NCBI GenBank assembly: GCA_963730535.1
Contig: CAVSRU010000007.1
Coordinates: 124,001 to 188,000 of the forward strand
Direction of reading: 5' to 3'
Source: DASSUW01 sp963730535
GTDB taxonomy: Bacteria; Actinomycetota; Thermoleophilia; Solirubrobacterales; Solirubrobacteraceae
DNA length: 64,000 bases
Positions 23,847-31,798 of this stretch are shown here, piece by piece (positions within the stretch are counted from its first letter, which is position 1; the number at the start of each line of letters is the position of its first letter). A program made the position numbers and the translations under genes. Below the pieces are notes generated by a model. That model was not told the DNA's origin. It was given only the letters and a program-made list of their open reading frames with translations, and did not search any database.

Positions 23847-25425
23847 CGTAGACCGTCGCCTGGACGGCGTTCGGGCGGCGCTCCTTCACGGGCAGCACGG
23901 GCTCGACCGCGCTCGTGGCGAAGCGGCGGTCGTTGGACACGTACTGCTGCCACTCGCCCGAGCGCACGCGGACGAGCTCGGTCCACGGCGCCTGCCAGCG
24001 GTCGAGGTCGAAGATGATGGGCGACACGAGGGCCAGCCGCTGGCCGGGGCGCAGCCGGTCGAGCAGCGGCCCCAGGTCCTTCTCGGGCGTCGCCTCGCGC
24101 AGGCGCTCGGGCCCGTCGCGCCAGTCGGTGACGCCGGTGTCCCGCTGCTCCCCGGTCAGCGTCGCGAAGCGGAGGCCGGACGGCAGGTAGTAGGCGAGCA
24201 CCGAGACCTGCTCGGGCTGGGTGGACACGACGAGGTCGCCGGGCCGCAGGCTCGGGGCGACGGCCTCGGCCACGTCGCGCACGTTGCTCTTGTCGTCGCG
24301 CGCGGTGTCGCCGGCCGCGAGCGCGGCCGCCACGATGACGCCGGCCACGCCGAGCCGGCCGGCGTGCCCGAGGCCGGCCGCCCCCACCAGGAGAAGCGGC
24401 GGCATGGCGACGGCCAGGTAGCGGTTCGCCCACGCCGGGGAGAGCTGCGAGGACAGCCACGCGAACGTCACCGTGAGCACCGCGACCCCCAGCAGCGCCC
24501 AGGCGGCGCGCGCGACGATCGAGCGGCGCGGCGGCCACAGGGTCGCGAGGCCCGCTCCCGCCGCCATCAGCAGCGCGACCTGCGCGAACTGGCCGAGCAT
24601 CACGCCGGGCGCGCCCAGGAACTCGACCACGGTCGGTGGCTCCGACCACGGCGCCCCGGTGTGGGCGGCCTGGTAGAGCGTGGTCGGGATCCACGGCGCG
24701 TAGAGGAGCAGGGCGCCGCCGAATGCCACGCCGCCGGTGAGAAGCAGGTCGCGGCGCTCGCGCGCCCGCCAGACCATGAACAGCCACACGGCGCCGAACG
24801 CCGCGCTCAGGAAGATCGCCCAGTTGTGCGTGTACAGCAGCGCCGCGAGCGTCACCGCCAGGACCGCTGCCCACGGCGCGCGCGACCGGGCCGGCGCGTC
24901 GGAAAGGATCGCCTTCCCGAACGCTCCGCACGCGACGAGAGCCAGCAGCGCGCAGAGGGCGTACATCCGCGCCTCCTGCGCATACTCGGTCAGGAACGGG
25001 TTGGTCGCGACGAGGAGGGCGGCCATCCATCCGGCACGGGTGCCGAACATCCCTCGAGCCGCCCACCACGCCACCGGCACCGCGAGTAGCGCGCACGTCA
25101 CCGAGAGCATGCGCGTCGCCTCCTCGCTGGTGCCCACCACCTGCATCCAGACGTGCAGGAGCAGGTAGTACAGCGGCGGCGAGCCGTCGAGGCGGAGGGC
25201 GTCGGGGATGTCCCCCAGCGGGCGGTCGGCGATGCCGACCGAAAGCCCCTCGTCGATCCAGAAGCCGATCCCGAGCTCGCGCGTGCGCAGGATCAGCGAC
25301 AGCAGGACGAGCGCGGCGAGCCCCGCCGGCACGGCGACGCGTGGCCGGGTCACCGCCAGCGCCCGAAGGCCCCATGCCGGGCGAGAGGCATAGGTGGCCA
25401 TGGCAGTGAGATTACCCGCGGCCAC
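23830..25425 (-). CDS. GT39-like multi-pass membrane glycosyltransferase
   Basis: 531 residues with about ten hydrophobic helices. The early loop LGIGFWIDEGLSVGIA carries the acidic D-E motif usual for GT-C/PMT-family enzymes, followed by RLDGSPPLYYLLLHVWM and TEYAQEARMYAL, also family features. It should move a sugar from a polyprenyl-phosphate donor outside the membrane. The C-terminal 150 residues are soluble. GTG 25425 has GGGGAG five nt before it and overlaps the preceding gene by 14 bp; ATG 25401 is an alternative. Last of a four-gene operon (28943 to 23830). Confidence 0.85.
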   Translation of the reverse strand: MAAGNLTAMATYASRPAWGLRALAVTRPRVAVPAGLAALVLLSLILRTRELGIGFWIDEGLSVGIADRPLGDIPDALRLDGSPPLYYLLLHVWMQVVGTSEEATRMLSVTCALLAVPVAWWAARGMFGTRAGWMAALLVATNPFLTEYAQEARMYALCALLALVACGAFGKAILSDAPARSRAPWAAVLAVTLAALLYTHNWAIFLSAAFGAVWLFMVWRARERRDLLLTGGVAFGGALLLYAPWIPTTLYQAAHTGAPWSEPPTVVEFLGAPGVMLGQFAQVALLMAAGAGLATLWPPRRSIVARAAWALLGVAVLTVTFAWLSSQLSPAWANRYLAVAMPPLLLVGAAGLGHAGRLGVAGVIVAAALAAGDTARDDKSNVRDVAEAVAPSLRPGDLVVSTQPEQVSVLAYYLPSGLRFATLTGEQRDTGVTDWRDGPERLREATPEKDLGPLLDRLRPGQRLALVSPIIFDLDRWQAPWTELVRVRSGEWQQYVSNDRRFATSAVEPVLPVKERRPNAVQATVYVKTSD

Positions 25426-26848
25426 AGCTGCTCCCCACGGTCCAGCGGCGGGTCTTCGTGACCTCCGGGTAGCGCGGGTCGCGCGACAGCAGCGAGTCGC
25501 CCTGCGCGACCGTCGTGCCGGGCCCGAACGGGAAGATGTTCACGTCGCGCCCGTGCATGTGGACGTACCAGGCGACGGCCTGGACCTGGAAGCGGCCGGC
25601 GAAGACCCCGCCGCACGCCTTGATGCGGTCCTCGCCGCCCGCCTTGGCGATCACCGAGCGTAGGTTTGGGCCGTAGAAGTCGGCTTCCTTCTCGACCAGG
25701 TCCCAGTGGAAGCGAAGCGTCGACCAGTCGTTGGCGACGAAGGGCGCCCACGCCGCCACGACGAGCACCGTGGCCGCGAGCGCGCCGCGAGCGCCCCAGC
25801 GCCCGCGGGCGCTGCGGACGAGCTCCACCCAGCCCGCGCCGGCGAGCACGCACACGATCGCGGCCGGCAGCGCGACGTAGCGCAGGTTGCCGGCGAACCC
25901 GCCCTCGGTCATCAGCGCGACCCCGATCATGAGGATCGTCGCGCCCGCAGCCAGCGCCAGCCGCAGGCCGCCGCGCCGGTGCCGGCGCCACGCGACGGCC
26001 GCCACGGCGGTGGCGAGCGCTCCGCCGACATAGACCGGTGCGCTGAGGATCGCGGCCGAGCGCACGAAGACCTCCACGAACGGCGAGTCGGCGAAGGCGG
26101 CCGAGTCGGGGTCCGGGTCGAGCGCCCGGCTCGCCGCGCGCAGCCAGTCGCCGGAGCCGAGGTACTCGGGCAGGAACCACAGGACGATGGCGAGTGCGCC
26201 GCTGCCGAAGACGACCGCGGCGTCGCGCCGGCGGGTCTCCCCATCCCGCGCCTGCCAGACGAGCCAGAGCCCGTAGAGGCCCCAGAACGGCCACAGCTCG
26301 GGACGCAGGAGCGAGGCCGCGAAGCCGAGCAGGAACGCGTGCATGCGGCGCCCGTCGAGGTGTCGCTCGACCGCCCACAGCACGAAGGCCACGAGCAGCC
26401 CTTCGGAGTTCCCGCGCCAGAAGTTGCGGATGAACTCGTCGGCGAGGAACAGCGAGCCGGCGGCGATGAGCCCCGCCACAGGGCCGGCGAGGCGGGCGCC
26501 GAGCCGGTAGGCCATCACGAACGCGAGCAGCCCGCCGGCGCGTGCGACGGCGAGCCATAGGCCGGGGGCCGCGTCGTCGCCCACGAGCGCGAAGGGCGTC
26601 GTGAACAGCACCGGCAGCGGCTTCCACGACGGCCCCTCCGTGGTCACGAGGTCGAGGTGGGTGATCTCGCGCCCCCAGATGATCCAGGCCCACGGGTCGT
26701 AGGTCGGCGCCGAGACCATGAGCAGCGACAGCGCGCCCAGCCCGAGGCAGACCGCCACCCACACCCACATCCCTGCGCGGGGCGCAGGCGGCTCGCGGCC
26801 CTCGGTCGGAGCAGGCCGGACCGGCGCGGGGACGGCCGGTGCGCTCAC
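25412..26848 (-). CDS. Multi-pass membrane protein, probable GT-C glycosyltransferase
   Basis: 478 residues from GTG 26848, overlapping the upstream stop as GTGA. A Pro-rich cytosolic N-terminus of about 25 residues is followed by repeated hydrophobic helices and a C-terminal soluble domain of about 110 residues. Loop 1 (SAPTYDPWAWIIWGREI) has an acidic residue in the place used by GT-C enzymes; FLADEFIRNFWRGNSEGLLVAFVLWAVERHLDGR is reminiscent of mannosyl/arabinosyl transferases (seen as ADEFIRNFWRGNSEG). I cannot name the sugar. It is translationally coupled to its neighbours on both sides. Confidence 0.72.
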   Translation of the reverse strand: MSAPAVPAPVRPAPTEGREPPAPRAGMWVWVAVCLGLGALSLLMVSAPTYDPWAWIIWGREITHLDLVTTEGPSWKPLPVLFTTPFALVGDDAAPGLWLAVARAGGLLAFVMAYRLGARLAGPVAGLIAAGSLFLADEFIRNFWRGNSEGLLVAFVLWAVERHLDGRRMHAFLLGFAASLLRPELWPFWGLYGLWLVWQARDGETRRRDAAVVFGSGALAIVLWFLPEYLGSGDWLRAASRALDPDPDSAAFADSPFVEVFVRSAAILSAPVYVGGALATAVAAVAWRRHRRGGLRLALAAGATILMIGVALMTEGGFAGNLRYVALPAAIVCVLAGAGWVELVRSARGRWGARGALAATVLVVAAWAPFVANDWSTLRFHWDLVEKEADFYGPNLRSVIAKAGGEDRIKACGGVFAGRFQVQAVAWYVHMHGRDVNIFPFGPGTTVAQGDSLLSRDPRYPEVTKTRRWTVGSSCGRG

Positions 26849-27687
26849 CGCAGGGAGAGCGCGGCGCGGATCGGCGCTGGGACGTCGCCGGCCAGGTCGG
26901 CGTGCTCGCCCGGCGTGCCCCAGACCGCGAGGGCGCGGTCGAGCGCGCCGAGTGGCACGCCGGTCGCCTCGGCCAGCTCGCGGGCGCGACGCTCGAGCAG
27001 GAGCTTGTCGCCGGACACCAGCAGTCGCTTCGCCGCCTCGGTGGTCGCATCCTCCCCGGCGGCCAGCCGCAGCTCCGCAGCCTTCAGCTCGTAGCGGCCC
27101 GCGGCGCCGAGCGCCGTCAGCAGGTCGAAGCGCGCCGCACGGGGGAAGCCGGGTAGCGCGAGGCGCTCGAACACGCGCGAGAAGCGGCGCTCGGGCGTCC
27201 ACGCGGGCTCGCCCTCGAAGGCCGCCTGCTGGGAGCCGGCGCGCGCCACCCACGCCCGATAGGCGCGCGCGGTCTCGGAGGGCGCCTCGCCGGACGCCCA
27301 CGTCGGGCGCTCCTGCTCGCCGGCGGCGCGCAGGAACGCGAGCCAGGTCGCCTCCTCGAGGTCGGGCTCCGTGGCGACCTCGGGGTACGGCCCGGGCGGC
27401 TCGAGCCGGACCGCGGCGGCGGCCAGCGCGGCGGCGAGGCGCTCGGCGTCGGCCGTCGCCCGCAGGCCGGGGACGAGCGGGTTGCGGTAGCCGTCGTCAG
27501 CCGCACGCGCGAGCTTGCGGGTCACGACGCCACGCCGGCCGCCCGCGGCGCGCGTGGCCGACCGGGTCGTGGAGCGGCGGGCGCTCGAGGGGCGCGACGG
27601 CGCCTTGGCGCGCAGCTCGGCCTCCAGCTCGCGGCTGCAGATCGGGCAGTTGGCGCTCAGGCGGTTGTGACGGCAGAAGAGGGGCAT
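26845..27687 (-). CDS. Cys/His-motif protein of unknown function, possible aGPT-Pplase3-like
   Basis: 280 residues. The N-terminus MPLFCRHNRLSANCPICSRE gives a C-x2-H and C-x2-C arrangement that looks like a zinc ribbon, followed by a basic Ser/Arg linker (about 28-55) and an alpha-helical domain (about 105-265) with RRFSRVFERLALPGFPRAAR, RYELKAAELRLAAGEDATTE and LVSGDKLLLERRARELAEAT. The helical part reminds me of the putrescinyl-thymine pyrophosphorylase clade 3 domain described from phage DNA-modification systems, from memory only. No modification genes are nearby. It sits between P450 and glycosyltransferase genes, overlapping both. Confidence 0.6.
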   Translation of the reverse strand: MPLFCRHNRLSANCPICSRELEAELRAKAPSRPSSARRSTTRSATRAAGGRRGVVTRKLARAADDGYRNPLVPGLRATADAERLAAALAAAAVRLEPPGPYPEVATEPDLEEATWLAFLRAAGEQERPTWASGEAPSETARAYRAWVARAGSQQAAFEGEPAWTPERRFSRVFERLALPGFPRAARFDLLTALGAAGRYELKAAELRLAAGEDATTEAAKRLLVSGDKLLLERRARELAEATGVPLGALDRALAVWGTPGEHADLAGDVPAPIRAALSLR

Positions 27688-28943
27688 CGGGCGGCAGATG
27701 ACGCTAGCGCCTCGGGGACCACGTGGCCGCCGCGCGAAGGCGTCATCGTGATCGAGCGTCGGCGCATCCGTTCTCCCTCCGGGTTTACCGGGCTCAGCGC
27801 GTAGCGAATCGCGACCGCGCGCAGCACCTCGCGCATCTCGAGCGTCGCGAACGCAGCGCCGAGGCAGCGGCGCGTGCCGCCGCCGAAGGGGATGAACGCG
27901 TACGGCGCCGGCGGGACGCCGTCGAGGAAGCGCTCCGGCCGGAACGCCATGGGATCGCCCCACAGCTCGGGGCGGCGGTGGGTGAGGTAGATGCAGGGCG
28001 TGACGTGCACGCCCGGAGGCAGCGTCCAGCCGCCGACCGTGAACGGGGAGACGACCTGCCGGGGCGCGATCGCCAGCACCGGGCGTGAGCGCAGGACCTC
28101 CTTGACGACGGCGTCGAGATAGTCGTCGCCGTCCTCGTCGCGCATGCGCGCGAGGATCTCCGGATGCCGCGCCAGCCGCTCGAGCGCCCAGGCCAGCGAG
28201 CCCGCGGTCGTCTCGTGGCCGGCGGCGAGCAGCGTGACGAGCTGGTCGCGCAGCTGCGCCGGCTCGGGGTTCGCGGCGCGAAGGAGCGCGAGCACCGAGC
28301 CGTCGTCCTCGGCCTGTCGCGCGCGTTCGTGGATCAGGGCGTCGAGGTCGCGCACGGCGCGCATGAACGTCCGCCACGGGCCGGCGCGGCGGGGCAGCAC
28401 GCCCATCGCCCACAGCCTCGGCAGCGAGGTCGTCATGTCGAGCGTGCGGCGGATCGCGTCGCGCAGCGCCGCGTCGCCGCTCCCGAACACGACGCGCAGG
28501 ATGACCTCGAGCGTGAGCGCCTGCATCCGGCGCAGCGCGTGGACGGGGCGGCCCGGCGTCCAGCCGTCGAGCTCGGCGGCCGCCAGCTCGGCGATCGTCT
28601 CCCGCCAGCGCGCGAGCGCCTCGCCGTGGAACGGCGGCAGCATCAGGCGCCGCTCGCGCATGTGCTCGTCGCCGTCGAGCACGAGGATCGAGCGCGGCCC
28701 GGCGAACGGCTCGAGCACGGTCGAGCTCGCTCCGGCCCGGAGCACTTCGGGACCGGCCGAGAACACGCGTTTGAGCTCATGCGGGTCCGAGACGAAGACC
28801 ATCGGCGCGTCCGCCCAGGCGATCTTGAGCGTGAACGGCTCGCCGTAGCGCGCCTGGCAGCGGCGCATGAGCGCGGTCGGCCGCGCGATCCACTCGTAGG
28901 TCTGGATCGCGGCCGGCGCCTGCGGCCCGGGCGGCAGGGGCAT
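27657..28943 (-). CDS. Cytochrome P450
   Basis: 428 residues from ATG 28943 (GGGAAG nine nt upstream; ATG 28952 is too close to it). I-helix AAGHETTAGSLAW, K-helix ExxR in VVKEVLRSRPV, the PERF block in FRPERFLDG, and the haem loop FIPFGGGTRRCLGAAFA with the cysteine ligand. No membrane anchor, so a soluble class I enzyme needing ferredoxin and reductase encoded elsewhere. Substrate unknown. First gene of the operon with the Cys-rich protein and two glycosyltransferase-like genes; its 3' end overlaps the next gene by 31 bp. Confidence 0.93.
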   Translation of the reverse strand: MPLPPGPQAPAAIQTYEWIARPTALMRRCQARYGEPFTLKIAWADAPMVFVSDPHELKRVFSAGPEVLRAGASSTVLEPFAGPRSILVLDGDEHMRERRLMLPPFHGEALARWRETIAELAAAELDGWTPGRPVHALRRMQALTLEVILRVVFGSGDAALRDAIRRTLDMTTSLPRLWAMGVLPRRAGPWRTFMRAVRDLDALIHERARQAEDDGSVLALLRAANPEPAQLRDQLVTLLAAGHETTAGSLAWALERLARHPEILARMRDEDGDDYLDAVVKEVLRSRPVLAIAPRQVVSPFTVGGWTLPPGVHVTPCIYLTHRRPELWGDPMAFRPERFLDGVPPAPYAFIPFGGGTRRCLGAAFATLEMREVLRAVAIRYALSPVNPEGERMRRRSITMTPSRGGHVVPEALASSAARCPSSAVTTA

Positions 28944-28976
28944 GGAACCCATCTTCCCGTACCGATGTACTAGGCG

Positions 28977-29540
28977 GTGGTGGTGGGCCGACCACTGACA
29001 GAGACCGAGCTTGTCGAGCGCGCACGCGGAGGAGACGGCGCCGCATACGCGACGCTCGTCCGCGACCACCAGGAGACCGCCTTCCGCATCGCCTATGTCA
29101 TCTGCGGCACCGCTGCCGACGCCGAGGAGGCCGCCCAGGACGCGTTCGTGAAGGCCTACCGCGCGCTAGGCCGCTTCCGGGCCGGCGAGCCGGTCCGTCC
29201 CTGGCTGCTCGCGATCGTCGCCAACGAGGCGCGCAACCGCCGGCGCTCCGCCGGCCGCCGCGCGGCGCTCGCCCTGCGCGCCGCCGGCGAGGGGCGCCCC
29301 TCGGGGGAGTCGGCCCACTCCCCGGAGGCGGCGCTCCTCGCGGGCGAGCGCCGCGCCGAGCTGCTCGCCGGCCTCGGCCGGCTGGGGGAGCGCGACCGCA
29401 CGGTGATCGCCTGCCGCTACCTGCTCGAGCTCTCCGAGGCCGAGACCGCCGCCGCCCTCGGGGTCCGGCCGGGCACCGTCAAGTCACGCCTCTCGCGGGC
29501 GCTAGAGCGGTTGCGCGAGGAGGTGGGCGAGCGTGTCTGA
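28977..29540 (+). CDS. ECF RNA polymerase sigma factor
   Basis: 187 residues. Sigma2 (about 10-80) has LVRDHQETAFRIAYVICGTAADAEEAAQDAFVKAYRALGRF in the usual order (FRIAYVICG, AEEAAQDAFVKAYR), WLLAIVANEARNRRR follows, then sigma4 (about 125-180) with LGERDRTVIACRYLLELSEAETAAALG and RPGTVKSRLSRALERLRE. Three consecutive GTG codons from 28977 could each start it. The stop lies 8 nt inside the next gene, a membrane protein that is the likely anti-sigma partner. Divergent from the P450 operon. Confidence 0.92.
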   Translation: MVVGRPLTETELVERARGGDGAAYATLVRDHQETAFRIAYVICGTAADAEEAAQDAFVKAYRALGRFRAGEPVRPWLLAIVANEARNRRRSAGRRAALALRAAGEGRPSGESAHSPEAALLAGERRAELLAGLGRLGERDRTVIACRYLLELSEAETAAALGVRPGTVKSRLSRALERLREEVGERV

Positions 29541-30273
29541 GCTCGAGCGCGAGCTGCGCGCTCTGCGGGTCGAGTGGCCCGAGACGCCCGACCTGGCCGG
29601 CGCGGTCGTGGGGCGGCTGCCGGCGCGCTCGCCGCGCCGCGGGCTCTGGATCGACTGGCCGGCCTGGCGCGTCGCCGTCGCGCTCGGCGCCGTGCTCGTC
29701 GCGGTCGTCATGGCGGTGCCGCCGGCTCGCTCGGCCGTGCTCGACCTGCTCGGCTTCGGAAGCGTCCGGATCGAGCGGGCGGAGCCGCGCCCGTCGGAGT
29801 TCGGCTCGGAGCTGGTCCTCGGCGAGCCCGTGACGCTGGAGACCGCGCGACGCCGGACCGGCTTCCCCGTGCTCGTGCCGGAGGCCGTCGGCCGCCCCGA
29901 CGCGGTGTACGTCAGCGACCAGCCGGCGCGCGTGGACCTCGTCTACCGGCCACGCGAAGGCCTCCCCCGAAGCACCGCGGGCGTCGGCCTGCTCGTCAGC
30001 GAGTTCCGCGCCGTGGCGACACCGCTGATCGAGAAGACGATCGGAGAGGCGACGCGGATCGAGCGGCTGACCGTGGGCGGCGACCCCGCGTTCTTCATCA
30101 CCGGCGGCGATCACGGCTTCGCCTACCTGGTGCCGGGAGGCGATGCCGCCTTCGAGACGCAGCGGCTGGCCGGCCCGACCCTGCTCGTCGAGCGCGCCGA
30201 CGGCATGCTTCTGCGCGTCGAGGGCGAGCTCACGCGCGAGCAGGCGGTGCGGATCGCCGAGTCGGTGCGTTGA
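29533..30273 (+). CDS. Single-pass membrane protein, probable anti-sigma factor
   Basis: 246 residues, GTG start overlapping the sigma gene by 8 nt. A short cytosolic N-terminus (about 1-48) binds the place of an anti-sigma domain, one TM helix spans about 50-70 (VAVALGAVLVAVVMAVPPA), and an extracytoplasmic domain follows. That domain (TLETARRRTGFPVLVPEAVG, GGDPAFFITGGDHGFAYLVPGG) resembles DUF4367-like sensor modules. No zinc-binding HxxxCxxC motif is visible, so it is not a classical ZAS anti-sigma. Role inferred from coupling to the ECF gene. A MITE copy follows directly after the stop. Confidence 0.75.
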   Translation: MSELERELRALRVEWPETPDLAGAVVGRLPARSPRRGLWIDWPAWRVAVALGAVLVAVVMAVPPARSAVLDLLGFGSVRIERAEPRPSEFGSELVLGEPVTLETARRRTGFPVLVPEAVGRPDAVYVSDQPARVDLVYRPREGLPRSTAGVGLLVSEFRAVATPLIEKTIGEATRIERLTVGGDPAFFITGGDHGFAYLVPGGDAAFETQRLAGPTLLVERADGMLLRVEGELTREQAVRIAESVR

Positions 30274-30275
30274 CC

Positions 30276-30534
30276 CCGGCGAACGTCAACGGCGGCTGGG
30301 TAGGGAGGCTGGGAGCCGGCCGCGCGCTCGTCCGTCAAGGCGGGGAAAGGTGGATTCGGGCGCGGCGCCGGCCATCGAAATCCACCTTTGTGCGCTTCTA
30401 GAGCACAAAGGTGGATTTGGAGATACCTCCAAACACCGAAGTACACGAAACCCCGGCTTGGCCACCGCGACGAGGAGGGACCGACGGCACGGCCGACTCC
30501 CTCACCTCCCTACCCAGCGCAGTTGACGTTGGCG
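30276..30534. repeat. MITE-like inverted-repeat element, copy 2
   Basis: 259 bp, nearly identical to 10040-10297 and in the same orientation. The 30-bp terminal inverted repeats, the three AAAGGTGGATT(T) motifs and the 16-bp stem with GCTTCTAGA loop are all present; the 12-bp palindrome of copy 1 is changed by one base (GGAGATACCTCC). It starts 3 bp after the anti-sigma stop and ends 4 bp before the DUF2203 stop, again filling a gap between convergent genes. No clear target-site duplication is visible at either copy. Confidence 0.85.
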
Positions 30535-30538
30535 AGCG

Positions 30539-30904
30539 CTAAAGCGGCTGCCGACCCGCGAAGCCGGCCTCGATCCCGTGCCAGTGCTCGACCGCGGGCT
30601 CGTCGAGCAGCCAGCACAGGTAGACCTCGCGGCCTTCGATCAGCGCCGGGAAGTCGACCAGGCCGCGCTCGAGGTCGCGCACCACGATCTCGAGCCGGTC
30701 GAGGCGCTCGAAGCCGAGCGCCAGCGCCACCGAGTCGCGCGCGTGCGGGAGGCCGGGCCACGCGCCGCCCGAATCCTCGTCGTCGACCGTCACACCGCGG
30801 GTGACGAGGCGGCGGTTGGTATCGCGCAGCTGGCGCACCGTCGCGTCGACCACCGGGAGCAGCTGGTTGGCCTGCTCGCGGGTCCAGTGGCGCTGGTGCA
30901 GCAT
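30539..30904 (-). CDS. DUF2203 family protein
   Basis: 121 residues starting MLHQRHWTREQANQLLPVVD, which is the DUF2203 hallmark (WTxEEANxLLP), with RLEIVVRDLERGLVDFPAL and a C-terminal EVYLCWLLDEPAVEHWHGIEAGFAGRQPL (seen as EVYLCWLLDEP, HWHGIEAGFAGRQPL). The family is cytosolic and uncharacterised. It lies on the same strand as the two small genes upstream (30936-31744), 31 bp after the first of them. Confidence 0.85.
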   Translation of the reverse strand: MLHQRHWTREQANQLLPVVDATVRQLRDTNRRLVTRGVTVDDEDSGGAWPGLPHARDSVALALGFERLDRLEIVVRDLERGLVDFPALIEGREVYLCWLLDEPAVEHWHGIEAGFAGRQPL

Positions 30905-30935
30905 CTCCGGTGGATACCCCGCGCGGCCGTTCGCG

Positions 30936-31259
30936 TCACGGACCGCGGTAACGACCGCCGGCCTTCGCCCACTCGAGCAGGTGCTCGACGGTGCAGAAGC
31001 CGTCCGGGATCCGGTGCTCGCCGCGGCTGCGGACGAGGAGGACGTGCGCCTCGACGAGCGCCTCGCCGCACCACGAGCAGACCTCCAGCCGCGGGTCGTC
31101 GACGGCCGGGCCGGGCTCCCACCAGGCGCCGCGGATGGCCCATGGCACGATGTGCTCGAGCCGGCAGAAGACGGCCCGGCGGCCGCCCTCGGGCTCGTAG
31201 GCCCGGAAGCCGTCGGCCGGCTCGACGTCCTGGCCGCACCAGGTGCACGGCTCGCTCAT
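30936..31259 (-). CDS. Small protein with two tandem C-x2-C...C-x3-H metal-binding units
   Basis: 107 residues. Two copies of one pattern: CTWCG ... FCRLEH (about 5-35) and CSWCG ... FCTVEHLLEW (about 60-100). Each offers three Cys and one His, a plausible zinc site, and each is followed by an aromatic helix (HIVPWAIRG, HLLEWAKAG). I do not recognise a named family. ATG 31259 overlaps the stop of the upstream gene as ATGA, so the two are coupled. Confidence 0.75.
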   Translation of the reverse strand: MSEPCTWCGQDVEPADGFRAYEPEGGRRAVFCRLEHIVPWAIRGAWWEPGPAVDDPRLEVCSWCGEALVEAHVLLVRSRGEHRIPDGFCTVEHLLEWAKAGGRYRGP

Positions 31260-31744
31260 AGCGCGGACTCGGGCAGGGTGAAGCGGTGGTCGGCGGCGGC
31301 GACGACGATCGGCTCGCCCTCGCGCGCGGCGATCGTCAGCGGCAGCTCCGGGTCGCGGGTCGCGAAGTCGGCGGTGGCGACGCTGCGCGCGCCGAAGGAG
31401 CGCGCGAGCGCGAGCACGGCGCCGGCCAGGTTGGCGACCGCCCCGAGCGGCGCCTCGAGCTCGCCGGTGACGGGGTCGAGCGAGAGCGCCGTCGACGGCG
31501 GGGGGCGCAGGTCGGGCAGCGGGCGCGGCTCGGCTCCGCTGTCGACGTCGGCCGGGACCTGCCACATCGCCCCCTCGTCGGTGAGCTCCAGCGCCCCGCC
31601 CGGCTCGCAGTCGATCATCGCCGGCTGGGACTCGGATCCGAGGTCGACGAGCAGCACGACCCGCTGCGCGCGCGAGCGCTCCGAGAACGCGCGCACGGTC
31701 GCCACCGCCTCCGCATGGCGCTCGAGAGCCTGCCGTCCGTCCAC
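31256..31744 (-). CDS. Hypothetical protein
   Basis: About 162 residues from GTG 31744; the start is uncertain because no clear ribosome binding site is seen. Features: an N-terminal helix (ALERHAEAVATVRAFSERSR), VVLLVDLGSESQPAMIDCEPG, then a region resembling a small alpha/beta domain with SLDPVTGELEAPLGAVANLAG and a C-terminal EGEPIVVAAADHRFTLPESAL. No signal peptide or membrane segment. Family not recognised. It is divergent from the ATP-grasp gene (55 bp) and translationally coupled to the double-zinc-site protein. Confidence 0.6.
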   Translation of the reverse strand: MDGRQALERHAEAVATVRAFSERSRAQRVVLLVDLGSESQPAMIDCEPGGALELTDEGAMWQVPADVDSGAEPRPLPDLRPPPSTALSLDPVTGELEAPLGAVANLAGAVLALARSFGARSVATADFATRDPELPLTIAAREGEPIVVAAADHRFTLPESAL

Positions 31745-31798
31745 GGGTCGGATGGTGGCACGGTTCACCGGCCGCGTGACTTGGGTAGGGGCCGCCGC

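Noticed and set aside
26845..27687. Phage-type DNA hypermodification locus, from the aGPT-Pplase3-like domain
   Set aside because: The resemblance is weak and from memory; no thymine hydroxylase, kinase or transferase genes are nearby.
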